From: Demequina globuliformis
GTDB taxonomy: Bacteria > Actinomycetota > Actinomycetes > Actinomycetales > Demequinaceae
DNA: 64,000 nt
NCBI RefSeq assembly: GCF_000975155.1
Contig: NZ_BBRG01000001.1
Location: 1,765,654 to 1,829,653, forward strand
Reading direction: 5' to 3'
Shown: positions 16,358 to 24,872 of the stretch, piece after piece
Layout: the number at the start of each line of letters is the position of its first letter
Position numbering within the stretch: position 1 is the stretch's first letter
Notes under the pieces: model-generated
Seen by the model: only the letters and a program-made list of their open reading frames with translations
The model's database searches: none
Told to the model about the DNA's origin: nothing
Translations under genes and position numbers: made by a program

Positions 16358-18919
16358 ATGAATCTTTTGACACCACCTGCCCGCGCCATCGCAGCCGCCT
16401 GTGCTGCGGGAGCCTTGCTCGTAGGCGCTACTACAACGACAGCAGTTGCTGCAGGCCCACCCCACAGCCCGCGCGATGCCACGCCCGAACTCGAGGCTCT
16501 CGACCGAGGCCTCGTGGTGGTCGACACGACCGAGGGCATCTTCATGAGTTGGAGGCTGCTCGCGACAGAAGCTGGCCCTGCCACGGATACCGGCGTGGGC
16601 GGGCCGTCCTTCGCCGTGTTTCGGGATGGCGAGCGCATTGCGACGGTCGAGGACTCGACCAACTTTGTCGACCGCGAAGGCGATGCGACAGCCGTGTACA
16701 CGGTCGCTCCTGCGTGGCACGACGTCGTCGGCGATCACAGCGCCGGGGTCTCGGCCTGGGAGGACGGCTACCTCGACGTCCCTCTGACCAAGCCAGCTGG
16801 AGGCGTCACCCCTCCCAGCACGACGTTCCCCGATGGCGACACCTTCACCTACAGCGCGAACGATGCGTCAGTCGGCGATGTGGACGGCGACGGTGAACTC
16901 GAACTCGTCGTCAAGTGGGACCCTTCAAATTCCAAGGACGTATCCCAGAAGGGGTACACGGGCACCGTGTATGTGGACACATACGAACTCGACGGCACGC
17001 TCTTGAACCGGCTTGATCTGGGTGTCAACATCCGCGCCGGCGCCCATTACACGCAGTTCATGACATATGACTTTGACGGAGACGGTCGAGCGGAGACCAT
17101 GCTCAAGACTGCTCCGGGAACGAAGTCGATCAGGTATGACGACGCTGGCAATGTGATTGCCGAGGAGTATGTCACCATGCCGCGCGAAGACATCCGGGCC
17201 GGATTCTCGCATGCTGACGACTACCGCATGAGCGCTGCGGACTACCGGGACCACCTCATTGAGGTGTTCCTCGACTGGCATCAGCATCCGGAAGTGGTCG
17301 CAGGCAACTGGCCCGCGACGCTTGAGGAAGCGTGGGACATTCCCGTCGAGCACGAGTACCCCCTCAACAAAGAGTCCGCTACGGATCTCGCCGACTTCTT
17401 CATCAATACCTGGGCGCCAGGGCGCAGCGGACGAAACGACCTCACCACCTTCGACGGATTCGTGGTCACAGGTCCCGAGTACCTGACAGTGTTCGACGGT
17501 GAGACGGGCGCGGAGCTCGATACCGTGAGGTACGAACCTGGCCGCGGAGACGATGGCCTGCTGTGGGGCGACTACGCCTATTCGCGCATTGAGCCTGGCA
17601 ACCGAGTCGACCGGTTTCTCGCCGGCGTCGCCTACCTCGACGGTCAGCGGCCGTCGGCGATCTTTGCTCGCGGGTATTACACGCGAGCCGCGATCGCAGC
17701 ATACGACTGGAACGGCAAGAACCTGGATCAGCGCTGGTTCGTCGACAGCGGCCACGTACCGTTGAGCAATCCTTTCAACGACAGCCCGCACGGGCGCGAA
17801 GGAACCGACCCGGAGTTCGCCACGTTGACGACGCAGGGCTTCCACTCGCTGAGTTCTGCTGATGTGGACGGCGACGGCAAGCACGAGATCGTCTACGGCG
17901 CCGCGACCATCGACGACGATGGCAGTCTGCTGTACAGCTCGTACGGCACACTCCCGGCGGGCAGTGGTGACCCGGGCGCTCAGGCGAAACTCGGGCACGG
18001 TGACGCGATGCACGTGGCAGACATCGACCCTGACCGCCCGGGCCTCGAGATCTGGACTGTTCACGAGTCTGGCGCGTGGGCCCCGTATGGCTCAGTGCTG
18101 CGCGACGGCGCGACGGGCAGCGTGATTCACGGCGAGTACTCCGGTCGCGACACGGGCCGCGGCATGGTGGGCGATGTGCGCGCCGATGTAGCCGGCGTTG
18201 AGGTGTGGGCGAGCATGCCAGGGGGGTCAGATGGCTCGGGCCTCCTGAGTGCGCACGGCGACAGGATTGAGAGCGCAACACCCGGAAACAACCAGTCAAT
18301 TCGCTGGGCCGCCGACTTGACGACCCAAATCGTCAATGGGTATCAGGCGGATTCATACCGGGTGCCGACCATTGACGACTGGACCCGTGGCACCATGCTG
18401 ACCGCCGACGGAACGGCGGTCAACAACTGGACCAAGGGCAACCCCTCCCTCGTCGCGGACATCTTGGGCGACTGGCGCGAAGAGTTCGTGACCCGGACCT
18501 TGGACTCGAGCGCCATGCGCATCTACGTCAGTACTGAGGTCACCGAGCACAAGCTCCCCACCCTCTTGCACGACACGCAGTATCGCGCCGAGGTCGCGCG
18601 TCAGAACACCACCTACAACCAGCCCTCGTACACGTCCTACTACCTTGCCAGTGACATGGACTTCGGTAACGTCCCGGTGCTCACTGAACCTCACGAGCCC
18701 GCCCAGCCGCGCTTCCGTGAGGCGGGACGGTCGTTTCCCGCGGTCTGGATTCCGAACGACCGGCACTTCACCTACTTCATTGACGGGGTCGAGGCTCGTC
18801 AAGGAACTCAGCGAGCCTCACGTGCAGACGTGACGGTCACCGCCGTTCCGGAAGCGGGCGTGTCCATCGCGGCGAACGCAGACTCGACCTGGAGTCACGC
18901 TTTCAGCGAGCAGGAGTGA
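16358..18919 (+). CDS. Secreted rhamnogalacturonan lyase, PL11 family
   Basis: The enzyme cleaves the Rha-GalA backbone of rhamnogalacturonan I by beta-elimination. The protein resembles B. subtilis YesW throughout: RGLVVVDTTEGIFMSWRLL near residue 50, the Ca2+-binding DVDGDGELE at about 174-182, NIRAGAHYTQF near 224, NRVDRFLAGVAYLDGQRPS, a second DVDGDGKHE, and ILGDWREEFVTR near the end. A signal peptide with AVAA around 29-32 predicts secretion. The 853-aa length exceeds YesW (about 620) because of an insertion around 285-360 and a C-terminal extension of about 80 residues. I see no carbohydrate-binding module or sortase anchor that I recognise. AAAAGGA precedes ATG 16358. Confidence 0.93.
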   Translation: MNLLTPPARAIAAACAAGALLVGATTTTAVAAGPPHSPRDATPELEALDRGLVVVDTTEGIFMSWRLLATEAGPATDTGVGGPSFAVFRDGERIATVEDSTNFVDREGDATAVYTVAPAWHDVVGDHSAGVSAWEDGYLDVPLTKPAGGVTPPSTTFPDGDTFTYSANDASVGDVDGDGELELVVKWDPSNSKDVSQKGYTGTVYVDTYELDGTLLNRLDLGVNIRAGAHYTQFMTYDFDGDGRAETMLKTAPGTKSIRYDDAGNVIAEEYVTMPREDIRAGFSHADDYRMSAADYRDHLIEVFLDWHQHPEVVAGNWPATLEEAWDIPVEHEYPLNKESATDLADFFINTWAPGRSGRNDLTTFDGFVVTGPEYLTVFDGETGAELDTVRYEPGRGDDGLLWGDYAYSRIEPGNRVDRFLAGVAYLDGQRPSAIFARGYYTRAAIAAYDWNGKNLDQRWFVDSGHVPLSNPFNDSPHGREGTDPEFATLTTQGFHSLSSADVDGDGKHEIVYGAATIDDDGSLLYSSYGTLPAGSGDPGAQAKLGHGDAMHVADIDPDRPGLEIWTVHESGAWAPYGSVLRDGATGSVIHGEYSGRDTGRGMVGDVRADVAGVEVWASMPGGSDGSGLLSAHGDRIESATPGNNQSIRWAADLTTQIVNGYQADSYRVPTIDDWTRGTMLTADGTAVNNWTKGNPSLVADILGDWREEFVTRTLDSSAMRIYVSTEVTEHKLPTLLHDTQYRAEVARQNTTYNQPSYTSYYLASDMDFGNVPVLTEPHEPAQPRFREAGRSFPAVWIPNDRHFTYFIDGVEARQGTQRASRADVTVTAVPEAGVSIAANADSTWSHAFSEQE

Positions 18920-18942
18920 CGCTCGACTGATGTAGACCCCGT

Positions 18943-18977
18943 CCCGGGTGCCCTTGCTTTCCGTGTTGGCACCCGGG
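18943..18977. terminator. Hairpin terminator between PL11 and uxaA
   Basis: CCCGGGTGCC (18943-18952) pairs perfectly with GGCACCCGGG (18968-18977) across a 15-base loop. It lies between convergent genes and may stop both. Confidence 0.65.
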
Positions 18978-19060
18978 GCGGCCCGCATCGCGCGAGCGGC
19001 ATACCGGCCCCCGTGGCCGGTGGGTGCGTGAAAGTGCCCTGGGCCGCTGTGTGGGGCCAG

Positions 19061-20611
19061 TCAGGTGACCGTGCCCAACTGCCAGGGAACGAACTCATCT
19101 GAGCCCAAATCGAGCTCTTCCGAGACCGTCTGTTCGCCTGAAGCGACCGAGAGAATCTTCTCGAAGATCTCTTCGCCCACCTCCTCAAGCGTGGCGGTGC
19201 CGTCCACGATGCGGCCCGCGTTGAGGTCCATGTCCTCGCGCATGCGGTCAAACGTCTCGGTGTTGGTGGCGACCTTGATCGACGGAGAGGGCTTGCAGCC
19301 CAGCACGGAACCGCGACCAGTCGTGAAGACCACGACCGTCGCGCCGCCAGCGACCAGTCCCGTGACGGACACGGGGTCGTAGCCGGGCGTGTCCATGAAG
19401 GTCAGGCCGGGAAGGTCAATCTTTTCCGCATACTCGCGCACCGCGACAAGCTCGGAGGACCCGGACTTCGCCACGGCGCCCAGCGACTTCTCCAGGATCG
19501 TGGTGAGGCCGCCGGCCTTGTTGCCGGGGGAGGGGTTGTTGTCGAGCGTGCCACCCCCGTCTGCCGCGTACTTTTCCCACCATGCGAGCCGCTCCAGGAG
19601 TGTGTCTGCGACCTCTTGCGACACTGCGCGCCGTAGCAACAGATGCTCTGCGCCGTACACCTCCGGTGTCTCGGCGAGCGCGGAACGGCCCCCCATGGAG
19701 ATGAGCTTGTCTCCGGCGTAGCCGAGCGCGGGGTTGGCGGTGATGCCCGAGTAGCCGTCGGAACCCCCGCAGTTGGTGCCCAGGACCAGGGCAGATGCTG
19801 GCGCGGTTTCGCGCCGTAGCAGTTCGATTCCAGGAAGCATCGCTTCGATGGCCGCCACCCCGGCACGGACCGTGGCGCGAATCCCGCCCGTGTCCTGGAT
19901 AGTCAGTTCCTTGACTGGGAGGTCCTCGCGTAGGTCGAGCCCACTGAGGATGGTGGCGGCGGGCATCATCTCGCAGCCCAGGCCGAGCACCAGCAACCCC
20001 GCCATGTTCGGGTGAGAGGCATAGCCCTGAAGTGTGCGTCTGGTGACCTGCGCGCCTTCGCTTGTGGGCACCAGGCCGCAGCCCGTGTCGTGAGTCAGCG
20101 CGATGACGCCGTCGACGTGTGGATACGCATCCAGCACGGGCCCGCGGAACTGGTCCGCGATCATGCGGGCCGTGGACGCGGAGCAGTTGACCGACGTGAC
20201 GATGCCCACGTAGTTGCGGGTGCCCCACGTGCCGTCTGAGCGCCTGTACCCCTGAAATGTGCGGACCTCACGTGCAGGCACCGTGTCGCGGCGGTCAACG
20301 CCGACCTCGACCTCACGTGCGCCATCGTCCATGCCCAGATTGTGTGCGTGGACGTGGGCGCCGGGCTTGATGTCGACAGTCGCGCGCCCAATGACCTGGC
20401 TGTACTTCCGCACGGGCTCGCCTGCGGCGATGGCGCGCAGCGCGATCTTGTGGCCCCTGGCGACCGTTGAGCCGACCGTGAGGTCGCCATGCGGAGCGTC
20501 CGTGAGCGTCATGCCACCCGGAAGGTCCCGGGTGGCGACGGCAACATCGTCGCCGCGAGAAAGGATGATGCTGACGTCGCCGAGTGCGGCACTACCTGGG
20601 ATGGCGGTCAT
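19061..20611 (-). CDS. uxaA: Altronate dehydratase
   Basis: UxaA dehydrates D-altronate to 2-keto-3-deoxygluconate in the galacturonate pathway. The 516-aa protein has the small N-terminal SAF domain (residues about 15-95) and the large C-terminal domain, with GYRRSDGTWGTRNYVGI, THDTGCG, GLGCE and GTNCGGSDGYSGI, the cysteine-containing motifs of this iron-dependent family. It overlaps the upstream reductase stop by ATGA. The product feeds kdgK and eda in the divergent operon. Confidence 0.95.
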   Translation of the reverse strand: MTAIPGSAALGDVSIILSRGDDVAVATRDLPGGMTLTDAPHGDLTVGSTVARGHKIALRAIAAGEPVRKYSQVIGRATVDIKPGAHVHAHNLGMDDGAREVEVGVDRRDTVPAREVRTFQGYRRSDGTWGTRNYVGIVTSVNCSASTARMIADQFRGPVLDAYPHVDGVIALTHDTGCGLVPTSEGAQVTRRTLQGYASHPNMAGLLVLGLGCEMMPAATILSGLDLREDLPVKELTIQDTGGIRATVRAGVAAIEAMLPGIELLRRETAPASALVLGTNCGGSDGYSGITANPALGYAGDKLISMGGRSALAETPEVYGAEHLLLRRAVSQEVADTLLERLAWWEKYAADGGGTLDNNPSPGNKAGGLTTILEKSLGAVAKSGSSELVAVREYAEKIDLPGLTFMDTPGYDPVSVTGLVAGGATVVVFTTGRGSVLGCKPSPSIKVATNTETFDRMREDMDLNAGRIVDGTATLEEVGEEIFEKILSVASGEQTVSEELDLGSDEFVPWQLGTVT

Positions 20612-22173
20612 CGTAGGGCTCCCATCGCAGGTGCCTCACTCCACGACGACACCTCACGAAGCCCGGCGCGGACGGCGTCGCGCCAGCGGGGGTCCTCGGC
20701 AAGGTGCGCCGGGAAGATTGCGTCCATGGCGAGTAGCCGGTCCGCGAGCGAGTCAAGGGGGCCGCGGGCGGCATCGGCGAGGGGGGTAGCCAGCGGATCG
20801 TCGAGCTCCACACGCGTGCCACCGACCTCGAGCGAGTCCTGCGTCGTGGTGTAGACGTACAGCATCCACGCTGCGACGGCACGGGCGATCGCATGAGGAA
20901 CGGCGCCGGCCGCGAGCCGGTCGGCCGCCGTTCCGAGGAACCGGATCGGAAGCTTTTGTGAGCCGTCCATGGCTATCTGCACCGTGGTGTGGCCGATCGC
21001 TCCATTGGCGAAACGCTCGAGCACGGATTCGCGGTAGCCCTCGACGTCGATCTCGTCGACCTTCTCGAGCGACGGGATGGCGTCGGAGTCGATCAGTTCG
21101 CGGGCAAGGGCGTTGAGCTCGGGATCCGCCACGGCGTCGGCGATCAGGGCATGCCCGCGCAAGGCGCCCGCGTAGGCGAGGAAGGAGTGGGTGCCATTGA
21201 GAACCCGCAGCTTGGTGTGCTCGTATGGCGTCACGTTGTCGGTCAGGGTCGCGCCGCCGTCTTCCCATGCGGGACGGGGTCCCGCGAAGCGGTCCTCGAT
21301 GACCCACTGGAGGAAGGGCTCGGCCACGACCAGTCCAGCGTCGCGCAGGCCCAGGAGGTGTTCGGCCGTGGCCCGGTGGGCATCCGTGGTGGCGGGGACA
21401 ATCCTGTCGACCATTGACGCAGGAAACGCCACTGACTCCCGCAACCATGAGCCGAACGCTTCCGCGCTCTTGGCCGGGGAGGAATCGACGATCCTGTGGA
21501 CGAGTTGTGCGACCTGCGGACCGTTGTCGAGGAGGTTGTCGCACACCACCACAGTGAGCGGCGCTCCCGAGGTCGCCCAACGGTGGGCAAGCCCGCGCAG
21601 CAGTGTGCCGATCGCGCTACGCGATGGGGTCGCGAGCGCGTCTCGCTTGCCGCCCAGTTCGCGCGCGAGGAGGTCGAGGTCGTGCCCGAGCGCGGGGTCG
21701 GCGAAGTCGGGTCCGCCCTGCGGGTGGCGTCGGTAGCCCTTTTCTGTGACGGTGAGCGACACAATGCGCGTCGGTGTCGCAGCGATCGCTTCCATGACCT
21801 TGGCGGTGTCCTCGCCCGGGAAGAGCACGTCCCGCACGCTACCGATGAGGTCGAGCGCAGTCCGGGGGGTGCCATCCGGCTCTTGCGACAGTTCCAGCAC
21901 GCCGTACAGTCCGCCTTGGGGGGCGAGTTGGTCCCGCACGCTGGCGCTGCGCTGCGTGACGCCCACAATGCCCCAGCGAGAGTCATTGTGTGCGGCGCCG
22001 GCACGTTCGGTCACGACCGCCTGGTGTGCACGGTGGAAGGCGCCGATGCCCAGGTGAACAATGCCGGGCGGCGCGCTGCGGTCGAGCGGTGCCGGCGGGC
22101 GTACCTGGTCAGGAAGGCCGTGGACACGGTGTGCATCCAGGGCAGCGGGGGACAGGCGGTCGAGCGACGTCAT
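20608..22173 (-). CDS. uxuB: Mannitol dehydrogenase-family uronate reductase (UxuB-like)
   Basis: This is an NADH-dependent hexuronate reductase, 521 aa. GIVHLGIGAFHRAHQA (residues about 35-50), VSLTVTEKGYRR, MVDRIVP, FLQWVIEDRF, KLRVLNGTHSFLAY and the catalytic-region QIAMDGSQKLP all match fructuronate reductase (UxuB) better than E. coli UxaB. It is nevertheless co-translated with altronate dehydratase UxaA, and no uxuA is present in the window. It may therefore reduce tagaturonate to altronate here, or both ketouronates. ATG 22173 follows AAAGGAC; a longer in-frame start would run into lacI. Confidence 0.85.
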   Translation of the reverse strand: MTSLDRLSPAALDAHRVHGLPDQVRPPAPLDRSAPPGIVHLGIGAFHRAHQAVVTERAGAAHNDSRWGIVGVTQRSASVRDQLAPQGGLYGVLELSQEPDGTPRTALDLIGSVRDVLFPGEDTAKVMEAIAATPTRIVSLTVTEKGYRRHPQGGPDFADPALGHDLDLLARELGGKRDALATPSRSAIGTLLRGLAHRWATSGAPLTVVVCDNLLDNGPQVAQLVHRIVDSSPAKSAEAFGSWLRESVAFPASMVDRIVPATTDAHRATAEHLLGLRDAGLVVAEPFLQWVIEDRFAGPRPAWEDGGATLTDNVTPYEHTKLRVLNGTHSFLAYAGALRGHALIADAVADPELNALARELIDSDAIPSLEKVDEIDVEGYRESVLERFANGAIGHTTVQIAMDGSQKLPIRFLGTAADRLAAGAVPHAIARAVAAWMLYVYTTTQDSLEVGGTRVELDDPLATPLADAARGPLDSLADRLLAMDAIFPAHLAEDPRWRDAVRAGLREVSSWSEAPAMGALR

Positions 22174-22192
22174 TGTCGTCCTTTCGGTGGGG

Positions 22193-23161
22193 TCACGCGG
22201 GAGCGGGGCCGGACGAGTCGCGCACGACCAACTCCACGGGTAGGCGGACGGGCGTGCCATCTGCGGAGGTGTCGCGCACCTGCGACAACAGGGAAGTCGC
22301 TTCCTGCCCTGCACGGGTGAGGGGGATGGCCACGGTGGTCAGGGTGGGCGCTACGTAGGTCGCCGCGCCAATGTCGTCGAATCCCACGACGGATATGTCG
22401 TTCGGGACGTCGACCCCGCGAGTGCGCAGGCGGGACAGCACGCCCAAGGCGATGAGGTCGTTGTAGCACAGGATGGCGGTGGCGCCGGTGCCCAGTGCAA
22501 GGTCCGCGGCTGCTACCCCGCCCGTGTGGATGGGGCGGTGCGCGCCTACGTCGACAACGTCGACCCCCTCGACCGTTCCAAGCGCCCGCCGTCGGTGGGC
22601 ATCCGACCACGATGCTTCCGGTCCGCCTACGTAGGCAACTCGGTGGTGGCCGAGCGCGCGGAGGTGCTGGAGTGCCTGGGTTACGCCGGCGGCGGAGTCA
22701 AACGTCACCGACGGCAGGCCATCGACCTCGCGATTGACCAACACCAGTGGGCCAGCCGCGGCGCACTCGCGGATCTCTTCTTCCGGCATGCGCGGTGAAC
22801 ACAGGACGAGGCCGTCCACGCTGGTCTGGAGATCGCGCACGATGGCGCGCTCCGCACGCGGGTCCTCATCGGTGTCAGCTACCAGCACGGAGTAGCGCGT
22901 GCCGCGCGCCTGGGCCTGCACGCCCTTGGCAATGGCTGCGAATGACGGGTTGGCGAGGTCAGGCAGGACGAGGCCGATGTGTCTGCTCTGGCCGGAGGCG
23001 AGGGCTTGCGCGGACCGGTTGGGCTTGTAGTTGAGGCGCTCAGCGGCCTCGATGACTTGGTGACGTTTGGCCATCGATACGGTGTCGGGGGCGCTGAGGG
23101 CGCGCGATGCCGTGGCGGGCGAGACCCCTGCGGCGCTCGCCACATCGCGAAGCGTGGCCAT
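22193..23161 (-). CDS. LacI-family regulator of the uronate locus
   Basis: This is a 322-aa repressor with an N-terminal HTH (ATLRDVASAAGVSPATASRALSAP, residues 2-25), a hinge and a periplasmic-binding-like domain ending in LVVRDSSGPAPA. ATG 23161 has GGGAG upstream and begins at the canonical MATLRDVA. It is the first gene of the minus-strand operon with the UxuB-like gene and uxaA (19-base gap) and is divergent from uxaC. Two related boxes in the divergent region (23233-23246 and 23371-23384) are likely its operators. The effector is probably galacturonate or a pathway intermediate; that is inference. Confidence 0.92.
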   Translation of the reverse strand: MATLRDVASAAGVSPATASRALSAPDTVSMAKRHQVIEAAERLNYKPNRSAQALASGQSRHIGLVLPDLANPSFAAIAKGVQAQARGTRYSVLVADTDEDPRAERAIVRDLQTSVDGLVLCSPRMPEEEIRECAAAGPLVLVNREVDGLPSVTFDSAAGVTQALQHLRALGHHRVAYVGGPEASWSDAHRRRALGTVEGVDVVDVGAHRPIHTGGVAAADLALGTGATAILCYNDLIALGVLSRLRTRGVDVPNDISVVGFDDIGAATYVAPTLTTVAIPLTRAGQEATSLLSQVRDTSADGTPVRLPVELVVRDSSGPAPA

Positions 23162-23232
23162 GCGCACTCCCTTCCTCGGTGTCAGCGGCGGTGCTGCCGC
23201 GGTGCATGCATCGCGACGGATAGTGATCACCG

Positions 23233-23246
23233 TGACTGCGTTTTCA
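23233..23246 (-). promoter_or_regulatory. Candidate uronate-regulator operator 1
   Basis: On the minus strand this reads TGAAAACGCAGTCA and matches the box at 23371-23384 in 12 of 14 positions. It lies about 72 bases upstream of the lacI start, so it could mediate autoregulation. Confidence 0.5.
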
Positions 23247-23329
23247 TTGTTTCATGATCGAGCGCTACTCGCGTCGCGCAAGACGCCGGTGTCCATCCTG
23301 CCACATTTCGGTTCGTTTGAACAGAAAAC

Positions 23330-23384
23330 TTGCCCCAGGTGACGTGTCATGCGATAGTGGTTGGGCGCAATGAAAGCGCATTCA
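23330..23384 (+). promoter_or_regulatory. uxaC promoter and operator 2
   Basis: TTGCCC (23330-23335) and GATAGT (23353-23358) are separated by 17 bp. TGAAAGCGCATTCA (23371-23384), with TGAA/TTCA arms around GCGC, sits just downstream of the predicted start, where a bound repressor would block transcription. Confidence 0.5.
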
Positions 23385-23417
23385 AAAGTTTCACACGATC
23401 TGGACAAGGAGGTCCGC

Positions 23418-24854
23418 GTGACTACATCGCCCGGCCTGCGATCCGCGCTGCACGAGGACCGCCTGCTGCCCACGCAGCCCGACGAGCGCGGCATTGCCCG
23501 CGAGATCTTCTCGCACGTGCGTGATCTGCCCCTGGTGTCGATGCACGGCCACGTGGATGCCGGTCTGCTGGCTTCTGACGCACCCTTCGGAGACCCCGCG
23601 AGTCTGCTCGTGGTGCCGGACCACTACCTGGTGCGCATGCTCATCTCTCAAGGCGTTTCGCACGACGCCCTGGGCGTGCCGCGCCGTGACGGCCAGCCGG
23701 TCGAGACTGACCCACGCGAAATTTGGCGAGCGTTCGCGAGCAACTGGAAGCTCTTCCGCGGTACCCCCACGCGCATCTGGATGGAACACGTCCTGGAAGA
23801 GGTGCTCGGTGTGTCATCGAACCTCTCCGGGGACTCGGCGGACTCGTCCTACGACGCCATCGCGGCACGCCTGGAGGAGCCTGGGTTGAGGCCTCTGGCA
23901 CTGCTGGATTCGCTCAACATCGAGATCCTGGCCACGACGGATGCTGCCGACGACCCGCTGTCCAGCCACGCAGACCTCGCTTCCCGCGGCTACGGCGACC
24001 GGGTGGTGCCCACCTTCCGCCCGGACGCCGTCGTCAACCTTGACCGTCCTGACTGGCGCGAGTCTGTGCGGGCCATGGGGGAGCGAGCGGGCGTCGACAT
24101 CGTCAACTACGCCACCTACATCGAGGCGATCGAGTCACGCCGCGCGGCTTTCGTCGCCGCTGGCGCGCGCGCCACCGATCACGGTCACCTCTATGCGGAC
24201 ACCGCCCCGCTCACCCCCACCCAAGCCGACCGCATTCTCCAGTCCGCGCTAGCGGGCAGCGTCGACCCGGCATCGGCCCGCATCTTTGCCGGCCACATGC
24301 TCACGGAAATGGCCAGGATGTCGTGCGAAGACGGCATGGTTATGCAGCTTCACCCTGGCGTGCTGCGCAATTACGACGACCGCGTCTACGCGGAACGCGG
24401 GCCCGACGTGGGCTACGACATCCCCGTGCCCATTGACCACGCCCGGGCTTTGCGGCCGTTGCTCAATCGCTACGGCCACGACCCTCGCCTGACCCTGGTG
24501 CTGTTCACCGTCGACGAGGACGTGTTCGGCCGGGAGCTCGCTCCACTGGCGGGCGTGTATCCCGCCGTACGGCTGGGTGCGCCGTGGTGGTTCCTTGACA
24601 CGCCCGACGCCATGCGCCGGTTCCGCGACACCGTCACCGACAACGCGGGCTTCTACAACACCGCCGGATTTGTGGATGACACCCGCGCCTTCCTCTCCAT
24701 CCCCGCTCGCCATGACGTCGCACGGCGCATTGACGCCGGCCACCTTGCGCGCCTTGTGGCCGAACACCGACTCAGCCTCGATGAGGCCACGGAGACCGCG
24801 ATCGACCTCGCCTACGAGATTCCGCGCGCCGTGTACCCGCCGCTGGCACGTTGA
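23418..24854 (+). CDS. uxaC: Glucuronate/galacturonate isomerase
   Basis: UxaC isomerises D-galacturonate to tagaturonate and D-glucuronate to fructuronate. The 478-aa protein has the amidohydrolase-like metal motif MHGHVD (H43, H45), the conserved TDAADDPL, RPDAVVNLDRPDW and QLHPGVLRN, and the C-terminal PWWFLDTPDAMRRFRDTVTDNAGFYNTAGFVDDTR region (in several conserved blocks). GTG 23418 follows AAGGAGG with five-base spacing. It starts the operon with a Gfo/Idh gene, eda and kdgK. Confidence 0.95.
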   Translation: MTTSPGLRSALHEDRLLPTQPDERGIAREIFSHVRDLPLVSMHGHVDAGLLASDAPFGDPASLLVVPDHYLVRMLISQGVSHDALGVPRRDGQPVETDPREIWRAFASNWKLFRGTPTRIWMEHVLEEVLGVSSNLSGDSADSSYDAIAARLEEPGLRPLALLDSLNIEILATTDAADDPLSSHADLASRGYGDRVVPTFRPDAVVNLDRPDWRESVRAMGERAGVDIVNYATYIEAIESRRAAFVAAGARATDHGHLYADTAPLTPTQADRILQSALAGSVDPASARIFAGHMLTEMARMSCEDGMVMQLHPGVLRNYDDRVYAERGPDVGYDIPVPIDHARALRPLLNRYGHDPRLTLVLFTVDEDVFGRELAPLAGVYPAVRLGAPWWFLDTPDAMRRFRDTVTDNAGFYNTAGFVDDTRAFLSIPARHDVARRIDAGHLARLVAEHRLSLDEATETAIDLAYEIPRAVYPPLAR

Positions 24855-24872
24855 CTTTGATTGGACCCTGTA

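Noticed and set aside
16925..18064. 379-codon antisense open frame opposite the PL11 gene
   Set aside because: It lies wholly inside the well-supported lyase gene and shows no recognisable domain or ribosome binding site.
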